DNA of 64,000 nt from Methyloprofundus sp. (GTDB lineage Bacteria; Pseudomonadota; Gammaproteobacteria; Methylococcales; Methylomonadaceae). The notes under the pieces were generated by a model that searched no databases, was not told where the DNA came from, and saw only the letters and a program-made list of their open reading frames with translations. The position numbers and the translations under genes are program-made. This document shows, piece after piece, positions 17,200 to 25,953 of the stretch. The DNA is taken from NCBI GenBank assembly GCA_016592635.1, contig AP023240.1:248001-312000 (forward strand), read 5' to 3'. Position 1 is the first letter of the stretch. Every line of letters begins with the position of its first letter.

Positions 17200-18588
17200 T
17201 TAACGAGCAGAATTCTTTTTTAATAGCAGAGTCACGCTTAATCCAGGTTGGTTATCCTGTAAACTGATTGTCATAGTATGTAACTGCATAACGGCTTTTA
17301 CCAGACTGAGTCCTAATCCGTTTCCCCTTGTGCTACGGGCTGTATCTAGGCGATAAAAGCGCTCCATAACCAGTGAATGCTTTTCAGCGGGAATACCTGG
17401 GCCATTATCACTGATCTGGAGAATAAGCCCTTGTAAAGAGTGTTGGGCTAGCAAAGTAATTTGTCCTTTATCACTGGTATATTTGATGGCATTATCCAGT
17501 AAATTACTGATAGCCTGCGCCAGTAAATGACGATTACCTGTTACTTTTAGTCCTTGTTGCACATCGACCGTTAATTGCTTGCCTTGTGAATCGGCTAACT
17601 CCTGATAGAGTTCCCCCAGTCCTAGAAGCAAAGCCGTCATATCAACCGTTTGCCATTCCCCCCGAAAGCTACCTGCTTCTGTCTGGGCTATTTCCAGCAA
17701 GGCGTTAAACGTATGAATCAGTTCATCGGCATCTTCAATGGTTTCGCCTAAGACTTGCTGGTACTCTAGCGTATCGCGCTGTTCTAATAGGGTAATTTCC
17801 AGACGATTACGTAATCGTGAGAGCGGTTGACGTAGATCATGCGCGATATTATCAGTGACTTGGCGCATACCTGTGAGCAATTGCTCTATACGCTTTAGCA
17901 TATTATTCAGCTGTGTTGCTAGCTCATCAAATTCATCATTACGCTTGCTATAGGGTACGCGCTGAGAATAATCTCCCGAACTAATAGCCTTAGCGGTGCT
18001 ATTAATTTTATCAATACGCGCTAACAAGGCTCGACTGATAAACCAGCCCATAGTCAGTGCTAAGCCAACTGAGCTTAGCAGAATAATGATGATGGTATAA
18101 AGGATCACTTCCTGTAATTCTTCTGCCTGCGCTAAACTCTGGGCTAATAATAAGCGGCTACCATCGGCCAATGTTGCTGTAATCATCGGCCAATAGCCAT
18201 CGGCAGTTTCCTGCTTTGAAATGGTTTTATCGGCAATCCAGACATTAACGACTTGATCATTGATAGTAAGGTCTTGCGGCCAAGCTTGTAAGTCGCCCAC
18301 TATTTTTTTATGTTCAGGATTGAGTAGTAAAAAGTGGCCTTGTTGCTTGGTATTTCCAGCCTGTTGAGCATCAAGCGTGGTCATAAGGCTTGCACGTCCT
18401 TTTTCCTTATCTATACGGACTAATTCATAGAGCCGCTGTTGCAAACCCGTGCGGATTTGTTCGTCGACATAGTGACTACTGGCCCAGTATAAAACGCCAA
18501 GGCCCAGGCTCATAAAGATGGCATAAATCCCCGCATAGCGTAAAGCAATGCGCATTGCGGAGGAGTTGAGTAATCTACGCAAGTTCAT
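17200..18588 (-). CDS. Sensor histidine kinase (HAMP, HisKA, HATPase)
   Basis: The protein is about 462 residues from the ATG at 18588, which overlaps the response-regulator stop by 14 bases. An alternative ATG at 18555 would leave a 19-base gap; neither has a clear Shine-Dalgarno. Two membrane helices (near residues 15-35 and 160-180) enclose a periplasmic sensor region. A HAMP linker follows, then the phosphoacceptor helix TDNIAHDLRQPLSRLR and an ATPase domain with N-box LLDNAIKYTSD and G-box SDNGPGIP. The architecture is that of CusS/QseC-type kinases. It is divergent from a TolC/HlyD/RND efflux operon, so control of efflux in response to a metal or toxic compound is likely. Confidence 0.92.
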   Translation of the reverse strand: MNLRRLLNSSAMRIALRYAGIYAIFMSLGLGVLYWASSHYVDEQIRTGLQQRLYELVRIDKEKGRASLMTTLDAQQAGNTKQQGHFLLLNPEHKKIVGDLQAWPQDLTINDQVVNVWIADKTISKQETADGYWPMITATLADGSRLLLAQSLAQAEELQEVILYTIIIILLSSVGLALTMGWFISRALLARIDKINSTAKAISSGDYSQRVPYSKRNDEFDELATQLNNMLKRIEQLLTGMRQVTDNIAHDLRQPLSRLRNRLEITLLEQRDTLEYQQVLGETIEDADELIHTFNALLEIAQTEAGSFRGEWQTVDMTALLLGLGELYQELADSQGKQLTVDVQQGLKVTGNRHLLAQAISNLLDNAIKYTSDKGQITLLAQHSLQGLILQISDNGPGIPAEKHSLVMERFYRLDTARSTRGNGLGLSLVKAVMQLHTMTISLQDNQPGLSVTLLLKKNSAR

Positions 18589-19252
18589 CAAGCTTATAGC
18601 CAATACCGCGTAAGGTATGTAATAGCGGTTTATTAAACCCCTTATCAATTTTGCTGCGCAGGCGACTTATTTGCGTGTCGACGACATTGGTTTGTGGGTC
18701 AAAATGCAAGTCCCACACCTGTTCCAGTAACATCGTGCGCGTGACCACCTGACCAGTATGACGCATCAGATATTCCAGCAGACGTAACTCCATTGGCTGC
18801 AATCGGATGGGCTGACCAGCTCGGTTTACTTTATGCTTGAGCAGATTTAATTCCAGATCTGCGATCTTTAAATGACTCACTGTGTTAGTTTCTGTTCTGC
18901 GTCGGGTTAACGCATCTAGCCTTGCTAGTAATTCTGAGAAGGCATAGGGTTTAATAAGATAATCATCTCCGCCCGAACGTAGACCTTCTACTCGATCATC
19001 CACTTCAGCTAATGCGCTTAAAATCAGAATAGGGGTTACGTTACCATCCGCACGTAACATGCGTATTAATGATAAACCGTCTCTTTTTGGCAACATACGA
19101 TCAACAACTAGGACATCGTAAGTTTCGCTTAATGCTAGATTCAATCCCTGCTCACCATCGGCGGCATGGTCAATGACATAAGCATTTTCAGTCAAGCCTT
19201 TCACCAAATAGTCGGCAGCCTGTATATCATCTTCAATGAGTAAAATTCGCAT
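18575..19252 (-). CDS. OmpR-family response regulator
   Basis: The protein has 225 residues from MRILLIEDD. Upstream in-frame codons would add 44 residues without similarity to the family. The receiver domain shows the acidic pair (IEDD), the phosphoacceptor aspartate in VLVVDRMLPKRDG and the conserved Lys in LIKPYAFSELLAR. A winged-helix DNA-binding domain (about 130-223) has the TQISRLRSKIDKG recognition helix. It is the first gene of a two-gene unit with the overlapping kinase gene. The promoter region is shared with the divergent efflux operon at 19390, the probable target. Confidence 0.94.
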   Translation of the reverse strand: MRILLIEDDIQAADYLVKGLTENAYVIDHAADGEQGLNLALSETYDVLVVDRMLPKRDGLSLIRMLRADGNVTPILILSALAEVDDRVEGLRSGGDDYLIKPYAFSELLARLDALTRRRTETNTVSHLKIADLELNLLKHKVNRAGQPIRLQPMELRLLEYLMRHTGQVVTRTMLLEQVWDLHFDPQTNVVDTQISRLRSKIDKGFNKPLLHTLRGIGYKLDELA

Positions 19253-19389
19253 CTGTTCATAATACTCGCTTTTGTTGTATCGTTTTCTTACCATTTGGTA
19301 ATCATGCGGAAAGATTCCAGTAAGGTCGTATTCAGTAAAATTAGACTTAGGCATTAAAACAGACTCACTCACTATGACCCACATCTATT

Positions 19390-20832
19390 ATGATCTTTGA
19401 AAATTTTTACACATTGGAGGCTATACTTGAGTTTTTTTTAAAAGCGAATCGTTATTGCCAATTAGTGCTTCTGATTGTCTTGATTTTTATGCTATCCAGT
19501 TGTGCAAAATATCAGGCGCAACCTTTAACTGAAGAAAAAATTCAACAGCCATTACAGACACTTGACATTGAAGAGCTAACTATCCAAGCAAAAGCCATCA
19601 AACATCCCTTGCTACAGTCTGTTAATTTTGACTTAACTGATGGCTTATCACCCGATGAAGCCGCTATTATCGCTGTTTTACGTAATCCGAAACTCCGCGC
19701 AATAAGAGACCAACATGGCATTAGTAATGCGCAATTATTACAGGCAGGCTTATTACCTAACCCGCAAATCTCTTACACTTTTTCAGCACCTTCAGGCGGT
19801 ACTGACGCGGGGATGAATAATGCATTTGGTGTGGGTCTTAGCTGGCAAGTGACCTCGCTCATCTGGCAGGCAAGTAAAATAGTAGGCGCAGAAAAGCAGC
19901 AACAAAGCGTTGATTTACACATCGCCTGGCAGGAGTGGCAAATTGTGCAGGCAGCAAAGTTGGCTGCCTATCAATTAATCATTTACAGCAGACAACATGC
20001 GCTATTAACTGAGATGGCACAGCGGCTTCAGGAAAATAGTGAGCGTTTACAGCAGGCGGCTAAATTAGGACTTGTGACTGAATTAGAACGCGTCGCGGCT
20101 GTATCTGCTAAAAATCTGCTTGATATTCGTCTGCTCGCCTTGGAGCAACAACAAAAGCAACAGCAACAACGCCTTAATAGAGCGTTGGGGTTTAAACCTT
20201 ATGAAATGGTAAGACTAGAGCAAGCTATCCAGTTGGCAAGCACGATTAATCTACCGACCTATAAACAGTTAATCAGCAATATAGAAGATCAGCGATTGGA
20301 CTTACTCGCCTTGCAACAAGGCTATGAAAGTCAGGAAGAGAAAGTGCATATTGCTGTGTTACAGCAGTTCCCAAAAATCAGTATCGGCCTCAACCATGCC
20401 TTAGATAATAGCAACCTATATACCATGGGCTTTGGTGTTTCTATGACATTGCCTATATTTGACCGCAATCAAGGACACATCGCATTGCAGCGTGCAACAC
20501 GCGCACAATTATTCGATCAATATAAAAATCGTTTATTCCAAGCAAGAGCCGATATTGCTGAATTATTAGTGACGATTAGCTCGACAACACAACAAATTCA
20601 ATCTGTCGCGTATGCTATTCCTGATTTAGAAAAACTGGTCAAGGCCTATCAGATAGCCATTGAAACAGGACAGGTTGACGTATTGAATTATTATGTTGCT
20701 TGGAATAGTTTAACTAAGAAAAAAGTCAAATTACTCAGCTTAAAATTACAATTAATTCAAGCACGTATCGCCTTAGAAATTGCAAGTGGACTTTATCATC
20801 TGCCCGTTGATTCATCCAAACAAAACTTATGA
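19390..20832 (+). CDS. TolC-family outer membrane efflux lipoprotein
   Basis: The protein has 480 residues. The hydrophobic signal ends in the lipobox LSSC with Cys38 as the candidate lipidation site. The mature protein has the long helical hairpins typical of the outer-membrane efflux channel family, with NPKLRAIRDQHGISNAQLLQAGLLPNPQIS near residues 95-125 and a Gln-rich coiled coil near 240-265. The start is not certain, since no good Shine-Dalgarno precedes the ATG at 19390. It overlaps the adaptor gene by four bases (ATGA), giving an operon channel-adaptor-permease that is broken downstream by the IS3 insertion. Confidence 0.9.
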   Translation: MIFENFYTLEAILEFFLKANRYCQLVLLIVLIFMLSSCAKYQAQPLTEEKIQQPLQTLDIEELTIQAKAIKHPLLQSVNFDLTDGLSPDEAAIIAVLRNPKLRAIRDQHGISNAQLLQAGLLPNPQISYTFSAPSGGTDAGMNNAFGVGLSWQVTSLIWQASKIVGAEKQQQSVDLHIAWQEWQIVQAAKLAAYQLIIYSRQHALLTEMAQRLQENSERLQQAAKLGLVTELERVAAVSAKNLLDIRLLALEQQQKQQQQRLNRALGFKPYEMVRLEQAIQLASTINLPTYKQLISNIEDQRLDLLALQQGYESQEEKVHIAVLQQFPKISIGLNHALDNSNLYTMGFGVSMTLPIFDRNQGHIALQRATRAQLFDQYKNRLFQARADIAELLVTISSTTQQIQSVAYAIPDLEKLVKAYQIAIETGQVDVLNYYVAWNSLTKKKVKLLSLKLQLIQARIALEIASGLYHLPVDSSKQNL

Positions 20833-21857
20833 AAATTTATTCTAAAAATAGCTTAATTATTATTCTACTGATTTTATCTGTCGGCTTTGGCATGGTTTAT
20901 TGGCTATCGCTACCACAGGATTTAACTCATACGGAAGTATTAGCTGAACCCGAACCCATCGCTCAGGTTGAAACCATAAAACTACATAAGGGAGAAATAA
21001 AAGAAACGCTCAATACTTATGGTGTTGTTTTGCCTTTACCCGATAAGTTAATAACACTGAGTGTACCTTATATCAGTAAAGTCGATAAGATGCAGGTTAA
21101 TCAAGGGCAGTTTGTGCAACAAGGTGATGTATTATTGACCTTAAAACCCGGTGCGATGGCGAAGCTGCAACTAGAGCAAGCGCACAGTGAATTAAATGCG
21201 GCAAACAGCGAAAATAAATTATTGCGTGAACGTATACAGCTACAGTTAGCGACCAAACAGGATCTCGTCGCCTCTCGACTACGTGTCAAGCGAGCAAAAG
21301 TAATGCTTAAAAATTTAGCGGGTCAGGGTATTGCTAAAGAACAAGCTATTAAGGCTGAACATGATGGTATTGTTTATCAGGTGAATGTTCAGCAAGGACA
21401 AATTGTTGCTGCGGGTGTCCCTTTACTACAAGTTGTTGATCAAAACCAATGGATGGTACGCTTAGGGATAGAACCAGAGGACTATCGCCGCCTACAAGTC
21501 AATCAGCAAGTATTCATTACCCCTGTGAATACGCCCGTGTCAGAACCTGTTAAAGGGCGTATTGAAATGATTACCCAACAAATCGACCCAACAACCCGTT
21601 TACTCAATGTTTTTGTCAGACCAGAGTTAAATCAGACCTTGCTGATTAATGATTTTGTTAAGGGGCAGATTATTATTTCCTCAAGTCATGTGTTTCTAGT
21701 GCCTAGGCAAGCGGTTCTTCCCGAAGGCGGTGGTTACAGTCTGTTTAGCGTTGAAAATGGGCGCGCGATTAAACATACCGTACAGCTAGGGCTGGAAAAT
21801 GATTCACAGCTAGAAGTGACTGCCGCTGATTTAAACGCACTGGATGTAATGGTTTAA
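20829..21857 (+). pseudogene. RND efflux periplasmic adaptor, C-terminus replaced by IS3 sequence
   Basis: The protein has 342 residues with one N-terminal membrane anchor. A biotinyl-lipoyl half motif (LSVPYISKVDKMQVNQGQFV), a helical hairpin (LEQAHSELNAANSENKLL) and a beta-barrel domain follow. Residues up to about 339 are native. The terminal repeat of the IS3-family element starts at 21845 and supplies the last codons and the stop. The missing part is probably only the last few tens of residues of the membrane-proximal domain, so some function could remain, but the permease partner is also truncated. The loss is inferred from the absence of a target duplication around the element. Confidence 0.8.
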
Positions 21858-21907
21858 TAAAGCAGGACACATCTATAGGCTGATTTATAATGTCATTAGA
21901 GGTGAAT

Positions 21908-22219
21908 ATGAGTAACGAAAACAAACAGCCAAAACCTAAATACACACTAGAGTTTAAACAGGATGCGGCAAAATTAGTACTTAAAAATGGCTATACACGA
22001 CAACGAGCCGCAGATCATTTAGGGGTTTCATTAAGCGCCATTAGTCGCTGGGTTAAGGCTGAGAAAGGTTCCGAAGAGAAAGTGATTAAAAATCATTCCG
22101 TATTAAATCTAAGTGCACATGATGAGTTAATACACTTACGCAAGAAAAACGAACAATTGCGTATGGAGCGTGAGATATTAAAAAAGGCCGCAGTCTTCTT
22201 TGCGAAAGAAGCCGAATAA
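21908..22219 (+). CDS. IS3-family transposase OrfA (helix-turn-helix)
   Basis: The protein has 103 residues from the ATG at 21908, which has AGAGG six bases upstream; an ATG at 21890 is possible but weaker. A helix-turn-helix lies near residues 15-50 (TLEFKQDAAKLVLKNGY, QRAADHLGVSLSAISRW). A leucine-zipper-like helix (ELIHLRKKNEQLRMEREILKKA) follows at the end. It binds the element ends. The frame contains the slippery A6G that would allow fusion to OrfB. Confidence 0.92.
   Translation: MSNENKQPKPKYTLEFKQDAAKLVLKNGYTRQRAADHLGVSLSAISRWVKAEKGSEEKVIKNHSVLNLSAHDELIHLRKKNEQLRMEREILKKAAVFFAKEAE
22180..22186 (+). promoter_or_regulatory. Programmed -1 frameshift site (AAAAAAG) between orfA and orfB
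   Basis: AAAAAAG lies in the orfA frame as A-AAA-AAG. A -1 slip leads directly into an open frame reading GRSLLCERSRIRYAFIREQQ, which continues without a stop into orfB. This is the standard IS3 arrangement for making the OrfAB transposase. Confidence 0.85.
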
Positions 22220-22257
22220 GATATGCCTTTATTCGTGAGCAACAGAAGACATACCCT

Positions 22258-23085
22258 GTGACCACTTTATGCCGTGTTATGAAGGTCAGTACCAGTGCTT
22301 ATTATGCTTGGGCCAACAATCCTGACAGGCAGAATAAAACAAAAGAAGAAGCTGAGCTCAAAGAAAAAATTAAGCAAATTTTTTATGACAATAAACAAGT
22401 GTATGGAAGTCGTCGCATGTCAGATGCACTTAAAAAAATAGGCATTAAGGCAGGTCGATATAAAGTAGTGCGCTTAATGGCAGAGCTTGGGTTAAAAGTG
22501 CGTTACCCAAAGAAATTTAAAGTGACGACTGACAGCGATCACAATGATGCGATCTCCCCCAACAAGCTTGACCGGCAGTTTGCTACCAAAGCGCCCAATA
22601 AGGTATGGACTACCGATATTACCTACGTTTGGACACTTGAAGGCTGGCTTTATGTTGCTGTCGTTATCGATTTATTTTCACGCCAAGTGGTGGGTTGGGC
22701 GATTAACGATCATATGCGTACTTCACTTTGTTTAGATGCGTTACAGATGGCTTTTTGGCGTAGAAAACCTAAGCCTGGGCTACTGCATCATTCGGATCGT
22801 GGCAGCCAATATGCGAGCAAAGAGTACCGTGACCACTTGGATATCATGAAAATGGAGCAAAGCATGAGCCGAAAGGGCAACTGCTGGGATAATAGCCCTA
22901 CAGAGCGGTTTTTTCGTAGCCTAAAACATGAACAATTGAATTACGAAAAGTTCAGAACGAAAGAAGCAGCAAAGCTGAGTATTATTGATTATCTGGCTTT
23001 TTATAATGGTAAGCGAACACACTCTATATTGGGCTATAAATCACCCTTAGAGTTTGAGCGTGAATTCCAGAAAAAAATAGCCTAA
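22258..23085 (+). CDS. IS3-family transposase OrfB (DDE integrase domain)
   Basis: The protein has 275 residues from a GTG; in practice it is probably made as the C-terminal part of an OrfAB fusion through the frameshift at 22180-22186. An HTH_21-type region (YDNKQVYGSRRMSDALKK) precedes the rve core. The catalytic residues are D in VWTTDITYVWT, D in HHSDRGSQYAS and E in NSPTERFFRSLKHE. The C-terminal YNGKRTHSILGYKSPLEFE is typical. It appears intact. Confidence 0.94.
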   Translation: MTTLCRVMKVSTSAYYAWANNPDRQNKTKEEAELKEKIKQIFYDNKQVYGSRRMSDALKKIGIKAGRYKVVRLMAELGLKVRYPKKFKVTTDSDHNDAISPNKLDRQFATKAPNKVWTTDITYVWTLEGWLYVAVVIDLFSRQVVGWAINDHMRTSLCLDALQMAFWRRKPKPGLLHHSDRGSQYASKEYRDHLDIMKMEQSMSRKGNCWDNSPTERFFRSLKHEQLNYEKFRTKEAAKLSIIDYLAFYNGKRTHSILGYKSPLEFEREFQKKIA

Positions 23086-23087
23086 GA

Positions 23088-25415
23088 ATGTGTCCTGTTC
23101 TACTTGACCATTACAGTCAGAATGGATTAGTGCTGCTGGACGATGTTGCTCAAGTGGTCAAGACCACTGCGCCGCAATGGCAACGTATCACCGCAGATGG
23201 TCGCGATGCGGTACTGTTTCAAATTAATCAACAGCCTGGTAGTAGTACCGTTGAGATTGCACATAAGGCGCAAACTCAACTAAAACTTATCGAACAGAAA
23301 CTACCTGCTGGGATTAAAATCGCCAAATGGTATGACCAAAGCGATTTAATTGTTGCCTCTGCGTTTAGCGTTAGAGAAGCATTATTGATTGGGCTGGGTT
23401 TAGCCATTGTGACCCTGCTGGTCTTTCTACGCAACATTAAGGTCACCTTGATTGCGGCGATTACTGTGCCAATGACCTTATCAGCTACCGTTTTAATCAT
23501 TCATTTGCTAGGGCTTAGCTTTAATATTATGACATTGGGGGGCATGGCGGCTGCGGTAGCACTGATTATTGATGATGCCATTGTGATGATTGAACATATT
23601 ATTCGGCGACTGCGCGAAGCATCAGGCACGTATCTTGAACGCATTCATCTGGCTGCCAATGAATTCACCAAACCACTGGTTGGTTCTTCCGCATCAACCA
23701 TTATTATTTTTGCACCGTTAGCCTTTTTATCAGGTGTCAGCGGCAGTTTTTTTAAAGCCTTATCCATTACCATGGCATCCGCTTTATTTATTTCTTTTAT
23801 CATTGCTTGGTTAGCCGTACTTTTGCTGGCGGCACATACGTTAACGCAAAAAGATACCGAACAAGAAGACAACGGCACGCTGACACGCTGGTTTCATCAA
23901 CAATATCAAGGTTTATTGCAGCATCTATTACCTAAACCTTGGCTAGTCTTATTCGGTCTGCTACCGCTGTTAGCAACAGGTTTTTTTGGCTGGCAACAAA
24001 CAGGATCTGGTTTTATGCCTTCTATGGATGAAGGCGGATTTATTCTCGATTACCGTGCAGCACCGGGAACCTCTGTCTCGGAAACAGATCGTTTATTGAG
24101 ACAAGTTGAGACTATTTTACGCCAGATTCCTGAAGTTGAAACCTATTCACGCCGTACAGGTAATAGTTTAGGTGGGCATATTACTGAAGCGAATGAAGGT
24201 GATTTTTTTATTCGTTTAACGCCTTTTCCTCGTCGTAATTTGGACGAAGTAATGGACAGTGTTCGCGATCAAGTTAATATAAACGTCCCAGGGATGGAAA
24301 TTGAACTGGCGAAACTGATGGAAGACCTAATTGGTGATTTAACCGCCGTTCCCCAACCGATTGAAGTCAAACTGTATGCTGATGACGGGCACCAACTGGA
24401 ACAAATCGCCACTAAAGTCGCCTTGGCGCTGGAAAAAATATCTGGCGTTGTGGATATTAACAATGGTGTCATTCCCGCTGGAGATGCCTTAAATATTCAG
24501 GTTTTACGTGATAAAGCAGCGTTGGAAGGCTTGAGTCCTGCTGCCGTTAAACAGGCACTAAATAATTATTTAACTGGCACGATTACCACGCAAATACAGG
24601 AAGGGCCCAAAATGGTTAATTTGCGTGTCTGGATACCTAAAAATGAACGCTCTACTCTAAGTGCCATGCAGCAGTTACGTATTAGAGCACCCAATGGTCA
24701 TTGGGTGCCATTAAAACGTATTGCTAAAATCAGCACAGAGACAGGGCAAGCACAAATTTCTCGTGATAACTTGAAACGCATGGTCGCCGTCACTGCGCGT
24801 ATTAGTGGTCGAGATATGGGGTCTACCGTTGCCGAAGTGATTAAAACACTAGATCAACCCAGTATGTTAACGAACGATGTCTATTATGTTTTGGGGGGAT
24901 TATATGAACAGCAGCGTATTGCTTTTCATGATTTGATTATCGTGTTTATTGCCGCCATCGCGCTGATATTTATTTTGCTGCTGTATTTATATGAACATTT
25001 TCATGTTGCGCTGTCGATGATGCTGACCACGCTATCGGCTGTTGCGGCTGTTTTTATCGGTCTTTGGCTGACCGATACCGAGCTAAATATTACCGCAATG
25101 ATGGGTATGACGATGGTCATTGGTATTGTTACCGAGGTGAGTATTTTTTATTATTCAGAATATCAAGGTCTCGCTGATTCAGATACTGGTATTTCGCGCA
25201 TGATTACTGCGGGTAATAACCGTATGCGCCCCATTGCTATGACGACGATAGCCGCTATTCTGGCACTGATGCCCTTGGCAATGGGTATCGGCGCGGGTTC
25301 TGAAATGTTGCAACCTTTGGCGATTGCTATTGTCTCTGGTCTTATAGTGCAAATGCCGCTGGTACTGATTTTATTACCTGTGTTGTTGCAAGCGTTTACC
25401 AGTTTTTCTCTATAG
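23088..25415 (+). pseudogene. RND efflux permease lacking its N-terminal third
   Basis: The open frame has 775 residues against about 1030 for complete RND pumps. Residues 1-9 come from the IS3 terminal repeat; native sequence begins at SQNGLVLLDDVAQV, which corresponds to about residue 255 of a full pump. The first membrane helix and most of the first porter subdomains are missing. The remainder includes TM2-TM6 with the paired aspartates in ALIIDDAIVMIEH, the second periplasmic loop, and TM8-TM12. The protein could be translated from an ATG inside the IS but is unlikely to work. An HME/HAE-type pump is indicated; its substrate is not clear. The end of the gene abuts a transposase remnant, so the last residues may also be non-native. 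Confidence 0.85.
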
Positions 25416-25746
25416 AGCTTAACCCTGTTAGAGCGAATATGGTCAAAAACTGGAAGAATGGAAATGGTCGAGTTATGCTTGTAATGCCTATGGTGAAAAG
25501 AACTCATTAATTAGGCCGCATGAAGTTTATTTGGGGATAGATAAATAGGAAGATAAAAGAGTTGAATATTACCGAGCGAGCTTTAAGCAAGTATTAGACC
25601 CTTCGTTGATAAATGGCTTGCGTTCAGCAGTCCAAATAGGAACACCTCTTGGGAATGCGAGGTTCAAAGTAGAGGTACAAAAATTATTGGGCATGAAAAT
25701 TGGATATGCAAAAGAGGGAGGCCAAAGTGTGCAGACTTACTATTAA
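25408..25746 (+). pseudogene. Remnant of a REP-associated tyrosine transposase (RAYT), C-terminal part
   Basis: Reading in two frames gives IELNPVRANMV, then after a frameshift near 25450 LEEWKWSSYACNAYGEKN. A TAG stop follows, then YYRASFKQVLDPSLINGLRSAV and LGNARFKVEVQKLLG. These match the C-terminal part of Y1/RAYT proteins (NPVRAGMV, WSSY, LGNERF). The N-terminal part with the HUH motif and catalytic Tyr is absent. RAYTs mobilise REP palindromes, which fits the palindromic units found in this window. Confidence 0.75.
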
Positions 25747-25866
25747 AGGGTACTGCCCCTTTACCTCTGGTTAGAGACCGAATATATGGCTGCAATCTTG
25801 TTCACTGTTGATATCACCAAAATTTGAAAACTTGGCTTGCAATAATTAAGGAGCCCATATATGGGG

Positions 25867-25945
25867 TGAGGCACGAACCCCGACAAATCAGTTTTATGGC
25901 AATATCAATTATTTATTAATAAAATATATTGGGGTTCGTGCCTCA
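25867..25945. repeat. Palindromic repeat with 15-bp perfect arms
   Basis: TGAGGCACGAACCCC (25867-25881) and its exact complement GGGGTTCGTGCCTCA (25931-25945) bound an AT-rich centre. It begins 8 bases beyond the dxs stop codon. It is probably a REP/MITE-like unit that may also end or protect the dxs transcript. Confidence 0.7.
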
Positions 25946-25953
25946 TCCGCAAT

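Larger units (their letters stand above)
21845..23115 (+). mobile_element. IS3-family insertion sequence, about 1271 bp, without target duplication
   Basis: The ends are TG...CA. The 28-base left end (from TGTAATGGT at 21845) and the complement of the right end (ACCATTACA ending at 23115) match at 23 of 28 positions, including the inner CAGGACACAT. The element carries orfA, orfB and an A6G frameshift site. The flanking trinucleotides (GGA and GTC) differ, so no direct repeat is present. With the truncated genes on both sides, this indicates an adjacent deletion or recombination between two copies. Confidence 0.9.
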
